NCBI RefSeq assembly: GCF_030142045.1
Contig: NZ_CP126242.1
Span: forward strand, 1,674,001 to 1,738,000
Length of the DNA: 64,000 nt
Reading direction: 5' to 3'
DNA from: Arthrobacter sp. zg-Y919
GTDB lineage: Bacteria > Actinomycetota > Actinomycetes > Actinomycetales > Micrococcaceae
The position numbers and the translations under genes were made by a program. This document shows positions 16,265-24,500 of the stretch, in pieces (positions within the stretch are counted from its first letter, which is position 1; each line of letters starts with the position of its first letter). Under the pieces are notes generated by a model. It worked only from the letters and a program-made list of their open reading frames with translations. It ran no database searches and was not told the origin of the DNA.

Positions 16265-17092
16265 TCATTCAGCCAGCATCGCCACCGAACGGTTCCACAG
16301 CCCAAGGGCCAGCGCCGCGTCCCCGGCCTGCTTGTTGGGCTTGGCCACCTTGCTCCGGACAAAGTACTTGCCGGTCGGATAGTCCGTTCCGGGGGTTCCC
16401 TCCGCCAGGAACACCAGCGTCCGGGCGCCCTTTTCCGGCGTCGGGAGAAGCCTGCGCAGCAGCGGTGACTGGTAGACCGCCCGCATTGCCGAGCCTTCCG
16501 CATTGGAGAAGCTCGACCCGATCACTCCCGGGTGGAAGGCGGTGGAAGTTGCACCATGCGAACGGTACCGGCGGTCAAACTCCTCCGTAAACAGGATCTG
16601 CTCCAGCTTGGCGTTCCCATACGCCTTGCTGGGGTTGTACCCGTTTTCATTTTCCAGATCGTCCAGATCCACGTTGCCGAACAAGCGGTTGGCCATGCTG
16701 GAAGTGTTGATCACTGTGCCCTTGGACTCAAGGAGCCGGTCTGTGAGTAGCTGGGTGAGCAGGAACGGCGCCAGGTAGTTCACCTGGAACGTCATCTCGT
16801 GTCCGTCCTCCGTGACCTGGCGGACGTTGCCGAAAACCGCTCCGGCGTTATTGGCCAGGACATCAATGTGCGGGTAGCGCTGGAGCAGTTCCGAGGCCAG
16901 GGTACGTACACTGCCCAGGTCCGCGAAGTCGGCCAGGAAGTACTCGCCGCCCGTGTCCCTGGCGACGGCGGCGGTCTTCTCCGGGGACCGCCCCACCAGC
17001 ACCACGTGATGCCCGTCTTGGGTGAGCCGTCTTGCAGCGGCCGCACCGATTCCGTCACTGGCACCGGTGATCACGATGGTTTTGGGAGACAC
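16265..17092 (-). CDS. Short-chain dehydrogenase/reductase
   Basis: A 275-residue classical SDR resembling retinol-dehydrogenase-like members. The nucleotide-binding motif TGASDGIGAAAARRL is near residue 9, the NNAGAV motif near residue 83, the catalytic Ser in VINTSSMANRL, and the catalytic Tyr-Lys pair in YGNAK near residue 155. The RS following the second strand (VLVGRSPEK) suggests NADPH preference. The substrate is unknown. It lies 72 bases downstream of the ECF41 sigma factor gene on the same strand; ECF41 loci commonly carry an oxidoreductase, epimerase or decarboxylase target, so this gene is one candidate. Confidence 0.85.
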   Translation of the reverse strand: MSPKTIVITGASDGIGAAAARRLTQDGHHVVLVGRSPEKTAAVARDTGGEYFLADFADLGSVRTLASELLQRYPHIDVLANNAGAVFGNVRQVTEDGHEMTFQVNYLAPFLLTQLLTDRLLESKGTVINTSSMANRLFGNVDLDDLENENGYNPSKAYGNAKLEQILFTEEFDRRYRSHGATSTAFHPGVIGSSFSNAEGSAMRAVYQSPLLRRLLPTPEKGARTLVFLAEGTPGTDYPTGKYFVRSKVAKPNKQAGDAALALGLWNRSVAMLAE

Positions 17093-17164
17093 GAAATCCT
17101 GCTTTCCTCAGAGTGCGGCCGGTGGCGGCAACACCGTTCCACCTTAGCTGCGCATGCCGCGGAT

Positions 17165-18106
17165 TTACCCCTGTAGCCGGACCAGCTTGTCCGGATTGCG
17201 AACCGCGTACACCGCCTGTACCCGGCCATCGGCCAGTTCCAGTTGGAAGACGGTGGTCACCGCGCCGTCCTCCCGGAACGCGACGGCGGGCAGCCCGTTG
17301 AGCTCGACGAATTTCGGGACGGCTCCGGCTCCGTACTTGTCCGCCAGCCCGATCATCAGGCGCGCCACCTTCTCCGGACCGTAGACCGGCCGCAGTGCGG
17401 CACTGACCTTGCCGCCGCCGTCGGACACGAGAACCACGTCCGGAGCCAGCACGTCCAGCAGCGACTGCACCTGCCCGGTCATGGTGGCGGCCAGGAAACG
17501 TTCGACGGCGGCGCGGTGCTCCCCGGTATCCGGCACACTCCTGGGCGTTCCGGACCGAAGGCGGGTCCGTGCCCGGTGAACCGTCTGCCGCACGGCGGGC
17601 TCGCCCATCTCGAGGGACGCGGCTATTTCCGGGTAACCAAAGTCGAAGACCTCGTGCAGGATAAACGCGGCGCGCTCGGGACCACTCAGGGTCTGCAGCA
17701 GCACCAGCATGGCCGTCGACACCTCGCTGGCCGTCAGGGCCGCCGCCTCAGGATCCATTGCCAGCCGGGCCGGACCGGTAGGCAGAGGCTCGGGCAGCCA
17801 CTCGCCCGGATAGTCTTCCCGCCGCCGGGATGCGGCGCGGAGCGAATTCAGTGCCTGGCGGGAGGCCGTGCGGGCCAGGTAGGCCCGTGGGTTTTCCACC
17901 GGAACATCCACCGCCCGCCAGCGCAGATAGGTTTCCTGCACCACGTCCTCGGCATCCGCCACGGTGCCGAGGACGTCGTAGGCAATGGTGAAGACCATGC
18001 CGCGGTGCCTCAGGAATTCGGTGTCGCGGCCTGGCCGCACACCGGTCAGCTGCGGGTCATCGGTGCGGGAGCCGCCGTCGTCGCCGCCTGCGGACCTGTT
18101 GGCCAT
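17165..18106 (-). CDS. ECF41-group RNA polymerase sigma factor (SigJ-like)
   Basis: A 313-residue sigma factor with region 2 near residues 30-95 (VVQETYLRWRAV) and region 4 near residues 140-190 (YPEIAASLEMGEPAVRQTVHRARTRL), then a fused SnoaL-like C-terminal domain. The three ECF41 markers are present: WLPEP in the linker, DGGGK near residue 238, and NPDKL five residues before the end. In ECF41 the C-terminal domain replaces an anti-sigma factor and tunes activity. The ATG at 18106 has GGAG seven bases upstream and lies inside the end of the upstream flavoprotein gene, giving a 61-base overlap. The trigger is unknown. Confidence 0.92.
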   Translation of the reverse strand: MANRSAGGDDGGSRTDDPQLTGVRPGRDTEFLRHRGMVFTIAYDVLGTVADAEDVVQETYLRWRAVDVPVENPRAYLARTASRQALNSLRAASRRREDYPGEWLPEPLPTGPARLAMDPEAAALTASEVSTAMLVLLQTLSGPERAAFILHEVFDFGYPEIAASLEMGEPAVRQTVHRARTRLRSGTPRSVPDTGEHRAAVERFLAATMTGQVQSLLDVLAPDVVLVSDGGGKVSAALRPVYGPEKVARLMIGLADKYGAGAVPKFVELNGLPAVAFREDGAVTTVFQLELADGRVQAVYAVRNPDKLVRLQG

Positions 18107-19200
18107 GTGTACGCTCCGCTCCGTTTGGCTTCACCGCGGATCCAGCGCAGTGTCATCCGGCAGATGATTTCCTTCTGGACGGCCGCCGTCCTGCCGTGCA
18201 GGTGGAAGCGGGTCGGAGAATCGTCGGCAGACAGGAACTGGACCGCCCCGTCACTGCGGCCCAGACTAATGCACAGGCCGCGGAATCCGCTGTCGTGCCG
18301 CACTCCCGCCGTTCCGTCCAGGGCCCGGAGGATGTTTCCTGCCGCGTCGGCCCCCATGGGCAGGGCAGCCGCACAGCACATCCGCAGGTAGTCGTAGAAC
18401 GGGTCGTCAATCACCCCGGCATCGCCGGCTCCGTAAATACGGTCCTGGCCGCGTACCCGCAGCGTCGAATCAAGGCACAGGCGCCCGCCGTCGTTCACCG
18501 GAAGCCCGCTTGCCGCAGCCAGCCCTGGCACGGCGAACCCGGCGCACCAGAGGACGACGTCGGCGCCCAGGCCGGTGCGCACGTCCCCGTCCGCACGGAC
18601 CGGCGTTCCACTGTGCAGTTCCACTCCGGCCCGGCGCAGGCTCTTCTCCACGGACCGGCGGGTCTGTGTGCCCAGCCGCGGCGCGATGGGCTCCGCGCTG
18701 TGCAGGCTGACGCGGAGCCGGCCATGGGTCCGGGCTGTCTCGGCGGCCGTCTCCACGGCGGTCAACCCGCCGCCGACCACTGCTACGCGGGCCCCGGCAG
18801 GCAGCGCTGCGAGTTGGCCCCGTGCCGCCGTCGCTCCTTGGAGTTGTTCCATGCGCACGGCGCCGTCCGGTGCCGCCGCGGCGGCAGAGCCCACGGCGTA
18901 CACCAGGTAGTCGTAGGCCAGCGTTCGGCCGTCGGCCAGCTGCACGGTCCGTTCCGCCGGCCGGATCCGTACTGCCCGGCCGGTAACCCGGTGAACGGCC
19001 GGATGCAGGAGGGAATCGAAATCGACTGTGGCATCCGGGCGGGTTCCGGCCGCGTATTCGTGCAGCCGGATGCGCTCAACGAACCTTTGGTCCGGGGTGG
19101 CCAGGACGACGTCGAGCCCCGGCCTGCCGCTGCCGGCGAGCCGGTTGGCCGCCATAACCCCTGCGTATCCCCCGCCCAGAATGACTGCTGTGGTACCCAT
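18046..19200 (-). CDS. NAD(P)/FAD-dependent oxidoreductase, NDH-2-like
   Basis: A 384-residue pyridine nucleotide-disulphide-type flavoprotein resembling type II NADH dehydrogenases. The FAD motif AVILGGGYAGVMAANRL opens the protein, the second dinucleotide motif VAVVGGGLTAVETAAE is near residue 140, and the late FAD motif RIYGAGDAGVI is near residue 285. No membrane anchor is evident. It overlaps the ECF41 sigma gene by 61 bases, so the two are surely co-transcribed and probably translationally coupled. In this arrangement it is the best candidate for a protein that functions with, or is controlled by, the sigma factor. Electron acceptor and physiological role unknown. Confidence 0.85.
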   Translation of the reverse strand: MGTTAVILGGGYAGVMAANRLAGSGRPGLDVVLATPDQRFVERIRLHEYAAGTRPDATVDFDSLLHPAVHRVTGRAVRIRPAERTVQLADGRTLAYDYLVYAVGSAAAAAPDGAVRMEQLQGATAARGQLAALPAGARVAVVGGGLTAVETAAETARTHGRLRVSLHSAEPIAPRLGTQTRRSVEKSLRRAGVELHSGTPVRADGDVRTGLGADVVLWCAGFAVPGLAAASGLPVNDGGRLCLDSTLRVRGQDRIYGAGDAGVIDDPFYDYLRMCCAAALPMGADAAGNILRALDGTAGVRHDSGFRGLCISLGRSDGAVQFLSADDSPTRFHLHGRTAAVQKEIICRMTLRWIRGEAKRSGAYTWPTGPQAATTAAPAPMTRS

Positions 19201-19285
19201 GAGCGCACTCCCTGATGTCCGTCACTTCCGGCTTCCACGCCGGCTGCACATAGGACACCGCCCGGGGCGGGTTTGTGACCGGCTC

Positions 19286-19603
19286 TCACTCCGGTCGGCC
19301 GGCCGCCAGGCCCGCAATCTCCTGCAGGGCCAGCACATGGGCGTCGAAGCTCGAGCGACCGGCCGGGGTGAGGGCCACCCACGTGATCCGGCGGGCGTCC
19401 CGGCGGGCCGGCGACGTCGTCTTGGCAAGGCGCACGTAGCCGGCGTCGCCCAGCACCTTCAGCTGCTTAGAGAGGGTGGCGTCGGAAATGCCGAGGGTGT
19501 CCCGGAGCACGGCAAAGTCCATCTGCTCCACCGGACGCAGCAGCCCGCAGATGCGCAGGCGCGTCGGTGGATGCACCACTTCGTCGAACCGGGGCTTAGG
19601 CAT
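19286..19603 (-). CDS. Winged-helix transcriptional regulator
   Basis: A regulator of about 105 residues from the ATG at 19603 (an upstream frame adds 16 unlikely residues). The winged helix contains DFAVLRDTLGISDATLSKQL as the helix-turn-helix and GYVRLAKTTSPARRDARRITWVALT as the wing, like MarR/ArsR-related proteins of the single-domain winged-helix type. The start codon lies inside the stop region of the upstream membrane protein gene (8-base overlap), so the two are coupled. Such regulators commonly control their own operon together with a membrane partner. Confidence 0.82.
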   Translation of the reverse strand: MPKPRFDEVVHPPTRLRICGLLRPVEQMDFAVLRDTLGISDATLSKQLKVLGDAGYVRLAKTTSPARRDARRITWVALTPAGRSSFDAHVLALQEIAGLAAGRPE

Positions 19604-20072
19604 GCGGCAGGCACGCCGCACGCAGGTGGCGGACTGCGGCCCGGTAGGCAACGCCGGCGAGCCAGGTCACCAGCAGGAAGGCCGTAAGGCTGGTGAGCGT
19701 TACTGCCCAGGCGAGATCCAGCGACACCAGGGCCAGACTCACGGAAAACAGAACCAGGCAGAGCAGCACCCCCATGCTGATGGCTCCGATGGCCGGGGCA
19801 CCCAAGCTGCCGAATTTCACTCCGGCGTTCCGCTGGATCAGGTGCAGGAGGACGAACAGCAGTGCTACAAGCATCCAGGTCCAGGTCGGCGTTTCGTAAT
19901 TGGCACCGGGATTGGTGTCCGCGGCGGACGCCACCCAGCACGCGGCCAGCGCGCCAACCCCCGCCAGCAGTGTCCGGGGTTCAGCAGCGGAAGACACAAG
20001 TGTCCCGCGGTCAGTCGAGAGCATCCGGAGGCGGTCGGCAGCCTCAGTTGATTCCGTGAAGTTACTTTCCAT
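19596..20072 (-). CDS. Four-helix membrane protein coupled to a winged-helix regulator
   Basis: A protein of about 158 residues from the ATG at 20072. Four hydrophobic segments are visible (TLLAGVGALAACWVASA; WTWMLVALLFVLLHLI; APAIGAISMGVLLCLVLFS; LTAFLLVTWLAGVAY). I recognise no named domain. The ATG lies about 8 bases past a consensus -10 element and has no Shine-Dalgarno sequence, so the message is probably leaderless. An alternative TTG at 20108 falls inside the -35 element and can be excluded if the promoter is real. It forms a two-gene operon with the regulator that follows. Confidence 0.7.
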   Translation of the reverse strand: MESNFTESTEAADRLRMLSTDRGTLVSSAAEPRTLLAGVGALAACWVASAADTNPGANYETPTWTWMLVALLFVLLHLIQRNAGVKFGSLGAPAIGAISMGVLLCLVLFSVSLALVSLDLAWAVTLTSLTAFLLVTWLAGVAYRAAVRHLRAACLPHA

Positions 20073-20079
20073 GATGGAA

Positions 20080-20108
20080 AGAGTATTGACCGCCTCTGCC
20101 GGTGTCAA
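20080..20108 (-). promoter_or_regulatory. Consensus promoter giving a leaderless transcript
   Basis: On the minus strand a perfect -35 TTGACA (20103-20108), a 17-base spacer, and a -10 TACTCT (20080-20085) precede the ATG at 20072. Transcription should start at or within one or two bases of that ATG. Confidence 0.7.
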
Positions 20109-20120
20109 CGGAACGGAAAC

Positions 20121-20858
20121 CTACGGCACGGGCTCCACTGCATTCTTCCCAGGCGCGGAGGACGGTGCGGCGCCCGGTGGCTCATACAGTCCGGCGTACT
20201 CCTCGAGCGTGATCCCGGCGCCGTGGATTTTTCCGGCCGCGTCCGGACCTACGTACCGCAGGTGCCAGGGCTCATAGGCGTAGCCGGTAATGTGCTCGGC
20301 GCCGGCCGGATAACGGATAATGAAGCCGTACCGCTGGGCATTGGCAGCCGCCCACGCGCCTGGTGCGGTCCCTTCAAAACAGGCCTTTAGCGAGCATTCC
20401 CCGCCGGAAGCACCGATATCCACGGCCAGTCCGGTCTGGTGCTCACTCTGCCCGGGCAGGGCCGAGATCGACTCCGCCACTTCCGTGCCGTACCGCCCGG
20501 TATAGGCATCGTGCAGCCGGGCCTGGGATTCGGCAGTACGGAAGCCGCTGACGGCGGTGATGGCGACGCCGGAGGCTTCGGCGTCGCGGGCCATCTGGGC
20601 AAATGCTTCAGCGGCTTCCTGGCGAAGGGAAATCCCGCCGGTTTCGATCAGCACCGCGGGCACATAGCCGGGATCACCGAGCGGGCGCTGTTTGTTCACC
20701 ACCACGGACACACTGCCCGGGGAATCGAAGTCCTGGGCGGTACTGGTGGTCCCGGCATACACGGAGACGGGCTGGTCAAGATGAAAGAGGTACGCCAGCA
20801 GACCGAGGCACACGCAGCCGAGGATGGCGATGTGCGTGGTGATGTGCTGACGCGGCAT
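20121..20858 (-). CDS. D-alanyl-D-alanine carboxypeptidase, VanY/M15 family
   Basis: A 245-residue extracytoplasmic peptidase with an N-terminal signal anchor (HIAILGCVCLGLLAYLF) and the M15B zinc motifs: SGFR near residue 103, SEHQTGLAVDIG near residue 137 (His and Asp ligands) and EPWHLRYVG near residue 195 (catalytic Glu, His ligand). It would trim the terminal D-Ala from peptidoglycan stem peptides. An intervening GECSLKACFEG segment carries two cysteines that could form a disulphide bridge. It ends 12 bases from the promoter of the membrane protein gene on the same strand. No vanHAX-type genes are nearby, so resistance to glycopeptides is not implied. Confidence 0.88.
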   Translation of the reverse strand: MPRQHITTHIAILGCVCLGLLAYLFHLDQPVSVYAGTTSTAQDFDSPGSVSVVVNKQRPLGDPGYVPAVLIETGGISLRQEAAEAFAQMARDAEASGVAITAVSGFRTAESQARLHDAYTGRYGTEVAESISALPGQSEHQTGLAVDIGASGGECSLKACFEGTAPGAWAAANAQRYGFIIRYPAGAEHITGYAYEPWHLRYVGPDAAGKIHGAGITLEEYAGLYEPPGAAPSSAPGKNAVEPVP

Positions 20859-20866
20859 GGTGGTTC

Positions 20867-20909
20867 CCTCCCCGGACTACCTTCCCATAGGCCGGTTCAG
20901 TCCGGGAGG
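20867..20909 (-). terminator. Possible terminator after the sugar importer operon
   Basis: CCTCCCCGGACT (20867-20878) can pair with AGTCCGGGAGG (20899-20909) with one bulged base. It lies between the last importer gene and the VanY gene, both on the minus strand. There is no U-tract. Confidence 0.4.
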
Positions 20910-20933
20910 ACCGACGCGGATCTTTCCCAGCGC

Positions 20934-21947
20934 CTACGCCAGCTTGGTTTTCCGCGAGAAGATTTTCTGCAGCAGGATGAACAGCAGCAGCAGGACGCCA
21001 ATGACAATCCGCGTCCACCAGGAACTCAGGGTCCCCTGGTAGGAGATGAACGTCTGCACAATGCCCAGCACAAGCACCCCGGCAAGGGACCCGATGACGT
21101 ACCCGTAGCCGCCGGTCAGGAGTGTTCCCCCGACCACCACTGCAGCGATCGCGTCCAGCTCCATCCCCGTGGCGGCAAGGCTGTAGCCGGACAGGCTGTA
21201 GAAGGAAAAGAGGATGCCCGCGGTTGCCGAACAGAACCCACTGACCGTGTAGACGAGCACCTTGGTCCGGGGCACCGCCAGCCCCATCAGCCGTGCCGAG
21301 GCCTCTCCCCCGCCGATCGCGTACACGGTCCTGCCAAAGCGCGTCTGGTGCAGCACGTAAAACGCACCGGCCACGAATAGCAGGGCAATGAGCACTCCGG
21401 GCGAGATGAACATATTTCCCGGCAGCCGGATGCGGGCCTGCGCCATGGAGGTGAAAAACGGATCGGTAACCGTGATCGCGTCGAGGCTGATCACGTAGCA
21501 GAGACCGCGGGCCAGAAACAGGCCGGCAAGGGTGACAATAAAGGGCTGGATTTCGAAGACCTGGATCACCAGGCCCATCAACAGCCCCAAGACGGCGCCG
21601 GTCAGCAGCACTAGACCGATCACGGCAAACGGGTTCCAGCCCGCCTGCAGCAGGGCCGCGGCGATCATCATGGACAGTGCGACGACGGACCCCACGGACA
21701 GGTCGATGCCGCCGGTCAGGATCACGAACGTCATCCCGACGGCGAGCACGATCAGGAAGGTGTTGTCGATCAGCAGGTTCAGGAACACCTGCCCGGAGAA
21801 GAAGCCCGGATAAATCACGGATCCCGCGGCAAACATCACGAAGAACAGCACGATCGTTGCAACGGTCGGTGCGTATTTGGCCTTCCCCTGCAGGAGGCCG
21901 CTGCGCTTCCGCGTGGCAGGGGTGGACGGGCTGGTCAGGACTGACAT
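20934..21947 (-). CDS. yjfF: Galactofuranose-type ABC importer, permease (YjfF-like)
   Basis: A 337-residue permease of the ribose/galactose branched family (BPD_transp_2), with about eight to ten hydrophobic segments. The hallmark GGIDLSVGSVVALS is near residue 62 and the EAA-type loop MELDAIAAVVVGGTLLTGG near residue 260, as in YjfF. Its ATG at 21947 shares one base with the stop codon of the preceding permease gene (TGATG), so the two are translationally coupled. It is the last gene of a four-gene operon in the order ytfQ-ytfR-ytfT-yjfF. Confidence 0.88.
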   Translation of the reverse strand: MSVLTSPSTPATRKRSGLLQGKAKYAPTVATIVLFFVMFAAGSVIYPGFFSGQVFLNLLIDNTFLIVLAVGMTFVILTGGIDLSVGSVVALSMMIAAALLQAGWNPFAVIGLVLLTGAVLGLLMGLVIQVFEIQPFIVTLAGLFLARGLCYVISLDAITVTDPFFTSMAQARIRLPGNMFISPGVLIALLFVAGAFYVLHQTRFGRTVYAIGGGEASARLMGLAVPRTKVLVYTVSGFCSATAGILFSFYSLSGYSLAATGMELDAIAAVVVGGTLLTGGYGYVIGSLAGVLVLGIVQTFISYQGTLSSWWTRIVIGVLLLLFILLQKIFSRKTKLA

Positions 21948-22978
21948 CAGGCGGCCGCCTTGGTTGCAGGACGTGCCGGGGCAGGTTGCCTGCGTTGCCG
22001 CAGCAGCGTCCGGGCCTTCGGCGATTGAAGCAGGCACACCAGGATGACCACGAGTGCCTTGAAGACCAGGGTCACCTCGGGCGGAATGCCGAGCGTGTAG
22101 ACGGTGGTGGTGAGTGTCTGGATGATCAGCGCGCCGATCAGGGTGCCCACGAGGCTGTAGCGCCCTCCGGCCAACGAGGTGCCCCCGATGACGACGGCGA
22201 GGATGGCGTCCATCTCGATGAAGAGTCCGGCGTTGTTCGCATCCGCTGCGGTGACGTTCGAGCTGATCATCAAACCGGCGACGGCGGCGCAGAAGCCGCT
22301 GAACACGTAGACAATCCAGAGGATCCGGCGGGCGCTGACGCCGGCCAGCCGGCTTGCCACGGGGTTGATACCTACGGACTCGATGAGTGTTCCCAGTGCG
22401 GTCCACCGGGTCAGCAGCGCGGCGCCGGCGAAGGCCAGGGCGGCAATCAGGATCGAGATGGGCAGCGTGAGGAAGTATCCTGCGCCGATGGCGTGGAAGG
22501 ACTCGTTGGACACAGAAATGATCTGGCCGTCCGTCACGAGCTGGGCCAGACCTCGGCCCGCAGTCATCAGCACCAGCGTGGCAATGATCGGCTGGATGCC
22601 GATCGCGGAGACCAGGAACCCGTTCCAGGCACCCAGCGCCAGCCCCGCCCCCACCGCAATGGCCACGGCGGTTGCCGCGGTCGCGAAGGAACCCGGGTTG
22701 TCGGAGTTGTAGATGTAGGTGCAGGACACAGCGCCGGCAATGGCCGCCACGGCGCCCACCGAGAGGTCGATGCCGCGGGAAGCGATCACGAGCGTCATGC
22801 CGAGGGCGATCAGGAGCGTGGGGGCGCCGTTGCGCAGGATGTCGATCAGGCTGCCATAGAGGTGTCCATCCTGAAGCCGGACCACCAGGAAGTCGCTGCG
22901 GAAACCCTGGTTGAGCAGCAGCAACAGGACCAGCGCGAGGACGGGCCACATCAGCCGGTGCCTCAGAACGCCGGTCAT
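21947..22978 (-). CDS. ytfT: Galactofuranose-type ABC importer, permease (YtfT-like)
   Basis: A 343-residue inner-membrane permease paired with the YjfF-like protein. It contains ASRGIDLSVGAVAAIAG near residue 47 and EMDAILAVVIGGTSLAGG near residue 250, the conserved loops that contact the ATPase. Its start overlaps the stop of the ATPase gene by four bases (ATGA at 22975-22978). The two permeases together form the heterodimeric channel. Assignment follows from the binding protein and the operon order. Confidence 0.88.
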   Translation of the reverse strand: MTGVLRHRLMWPVLALVLLLLLNQGFRSDFLVVRLQDGHLYGSLIDILRNGAPTLLIALGMTLVIASRGIDLSVGAVAAIAGAVSCTYIYNSDNPGSFATAATAVAIAVGAGLALGAWNGFLVSAIGIQPIIATLVLMTAGRGLAQLVTDGQIISVSNESFHAIGAGYFLTLPISILIAALAFAGAALLTRWTALGTLIESVGINPVASRLAGVSARRILWIVYVFSGFCAAVAGLMISSNVTAADANNAGLFIEMDAILAVVIGGTSLAGGRYSLVGTLIGALIIQTLTTTVYTLGIPPEVTLVFKALVVILVCLLQSPKARTLLRQRRQPAPARPATKAAA

Positions 22979-24498
22979 TCGCCCGTCCCGGCAATGATCG
23001 TCATAACATCCTCCATGCTGACTCCCTGGTTGGGTAGATCCGCCACCATCTCACGGTCCTTCAGGACAGCAAGGTGATCGCTGAGGCGCAGCACTTCCTC
23101 GAGTTCCGCGGAAATGAAGACGATCGACATGCCGTCGTCGGCCAGGCTGCTGATATACGTCTGGATCTGAGTCTTGGCGCCGATGTCGATGCCGCGGGTG
23201 GGTTCGTCCAGGATGAGCAGTGCCGGGTTGGTGATCAGCCAGCGGGCAAGGAGCACCTTCTGCTGGTTGCCGCCGCTGAGGTTCCGGACCAGCGCCTCCT
23301 TGTTTGCGGGCCGGATGTCCAGCGTCTGGATGAACTCTTCGGCCAGCTGGTCCTGGAGGTGGCGGGGCACCCGTCTCAGCCATCCGTTCCGCGCCTGCAT
23401 CGCGAGGACCATGTTGTCCTTCACGGAGAGGTCACCCACCAGCCCTTCCTCCTTCCGGTTTTCCGAGGAGAAGCCGATGCCCTGCTCGATGGCGGTGCGG
23501 GGGTTCCGCAGGGACCGCGCCGCACCCCGGATCCGCAGTTCCCCCTGGTCTGCACGGTCGGCACCGAAAAGCAGCCGCGCCGTTTCGGTCCGCCCGGATC
23601 CCAGCAGGCCGGCGAGGCCGAGGATCTGTCCCGGACCGATCGAGACGGTGATGTTCTCCACTGATCCTTTCCGTCCCAGGTGCTCGGCCTCCAGCAGGGG
23701 CGCACTGCCCGGAGCGCCTGCCGTGTGCCGGGTGTCCCCGCGGTCCAGCTCCTCGAGGACTTCCAGGTCCTTGCCGATCATTTTCTGGATCAGGCCCATG
23801 CGGGGAAGTTCCGCGGTGCGGTATTCCCCCACGAGTTTCCCGTTACGGAGCACCGTCATGCGGTCGGAGATGGCGTACACCTGCTCCAGGAAGTGGGAGA
23901 CGAACAGCACCGCCACCCCGCGGTCCCGGAGCGACCGGATCACTCCGAAAAGCTGCTGCACCTCGTCAGCGTCCAGGCTGGAGGTGGGCTCATCGAGGAC
24001 GAGGACCTTAGCGTCCACCTGGACGGAGCGGGCAATGGCCACCAGTTGCTGGACCGCTATCGAGTGCGTGGATAGCACGGACCCGGGATCCAGGTGTCCC
24101 AGCTGCAGCTGCGCCAACACAGCGCGGGCCTTGCGCCGGACCTGCTTCCACTGGATATGGCCGAACCTGCGGGGTTCGCGTCCCAGCAGGATGTTCTCCT
24201 CCACCGTAAGGTTCGGGCACAGGTTGACCTCCTGGTAGACCGTGCTGATCCCCGCTTCCTGGGCTGCCGCCGGGGACGCGAACACGGCGGGACGGCCCAT
24301 CACGGTGACGGAACCGCCGTCGGTCCGGTGGACACCGGTAAGCGCTTTGACCAGGGTGGATTTTCCGGCCCCGTTTTCCCCCATGAGGGCGTGGACTTCC
24401 CCGGGAAACAGCCGGAAGTCCACGCCGTCGAGGGCTTTGACACCAGGGAAAGCAACGGTGATGCCGTGCATCTCCACCACCGGCGAGCTCTGGTCCAT
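22975..24498 (-). CDS. ytfR: Galactofuranose-type ABC importer, double ATPase (YtfR-like)
   Basis: A 507-residue protein of two fused ABC ATPase domains, as in all CUT2-family sugar importers. The first domain (about 1-240) has Walker A GENGAGKST and Walker B LVLDEPTSSLD; the second (about 255-505) has the degenerate GLLGSGRTE, the signature LSGGNQQKVLLARWL and LLILDEPTRGID. It energises uptake through the YtfT/YjfF pair. The ATG at 24498 lies 2 bases after the stop of the binding-protein gene; the longer open frame upstream overlaps that gene and is not used. Confidence 0.9.
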   Translation of the reverse strand: MDQSSPVVEMHGITVAFPGVKALDGVDFRLFPGEVHALMGENGAGKSTLVKALTGVHRTDGGSVTVMGRPAVFASPAAAQEAGISTVYQEVNLCPNLTVEENILLGREPRRFGHIQWKQVRRKARAVLAQLQLGHLDPGSVLSTHSIAVQQLVAIARSVQVDAKVLVLDEPTSSLDADEVQQLFGVIRSLRDRGVAVLFVSHFLEQVYAISDRMTVLRNGKLVGEYRTAELPRMGLIQKMIGKDLEVLEELDRGDTRHTAGAPGSAPLLEAEHLGRKGSVENITVSIGPGQILGLAGLLGSGRTETARLLFGADRADQGELRIRGAARSLRNPRTAIEQGIGFSSENRKEEGLVGDLSVKDNMVLAMQARNGWLRRVPRHLQDQLAEEFIQTLDIRPANKEALVRNLSGGNQQKVLLARWLITNPALLILDEPTRGIDIGAKTQIQTYISSLADDGMSIVFISAELEEVLRLSDHLAVLKDREMVADLPNQGVSMEDVMTIIAGTGE

Positions 24499-24500
24499 GG

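Noticed and set aside
17165-18040. A shorter sigma factor start at GTG 18040 that avoids the gene overlap
   Set aside because: It has no Shine-Dalgarno sequence, while ATG 18106 has GGAG at seven bases.
20934-22994. One long open frame of about 686 residues across both sugar permease genes
   Set aside because: Its first half is Arg/Pro/His-rich shadow sequence of the YtfT-like gene. The true YjfF-like gene begins at 21947 inside it.
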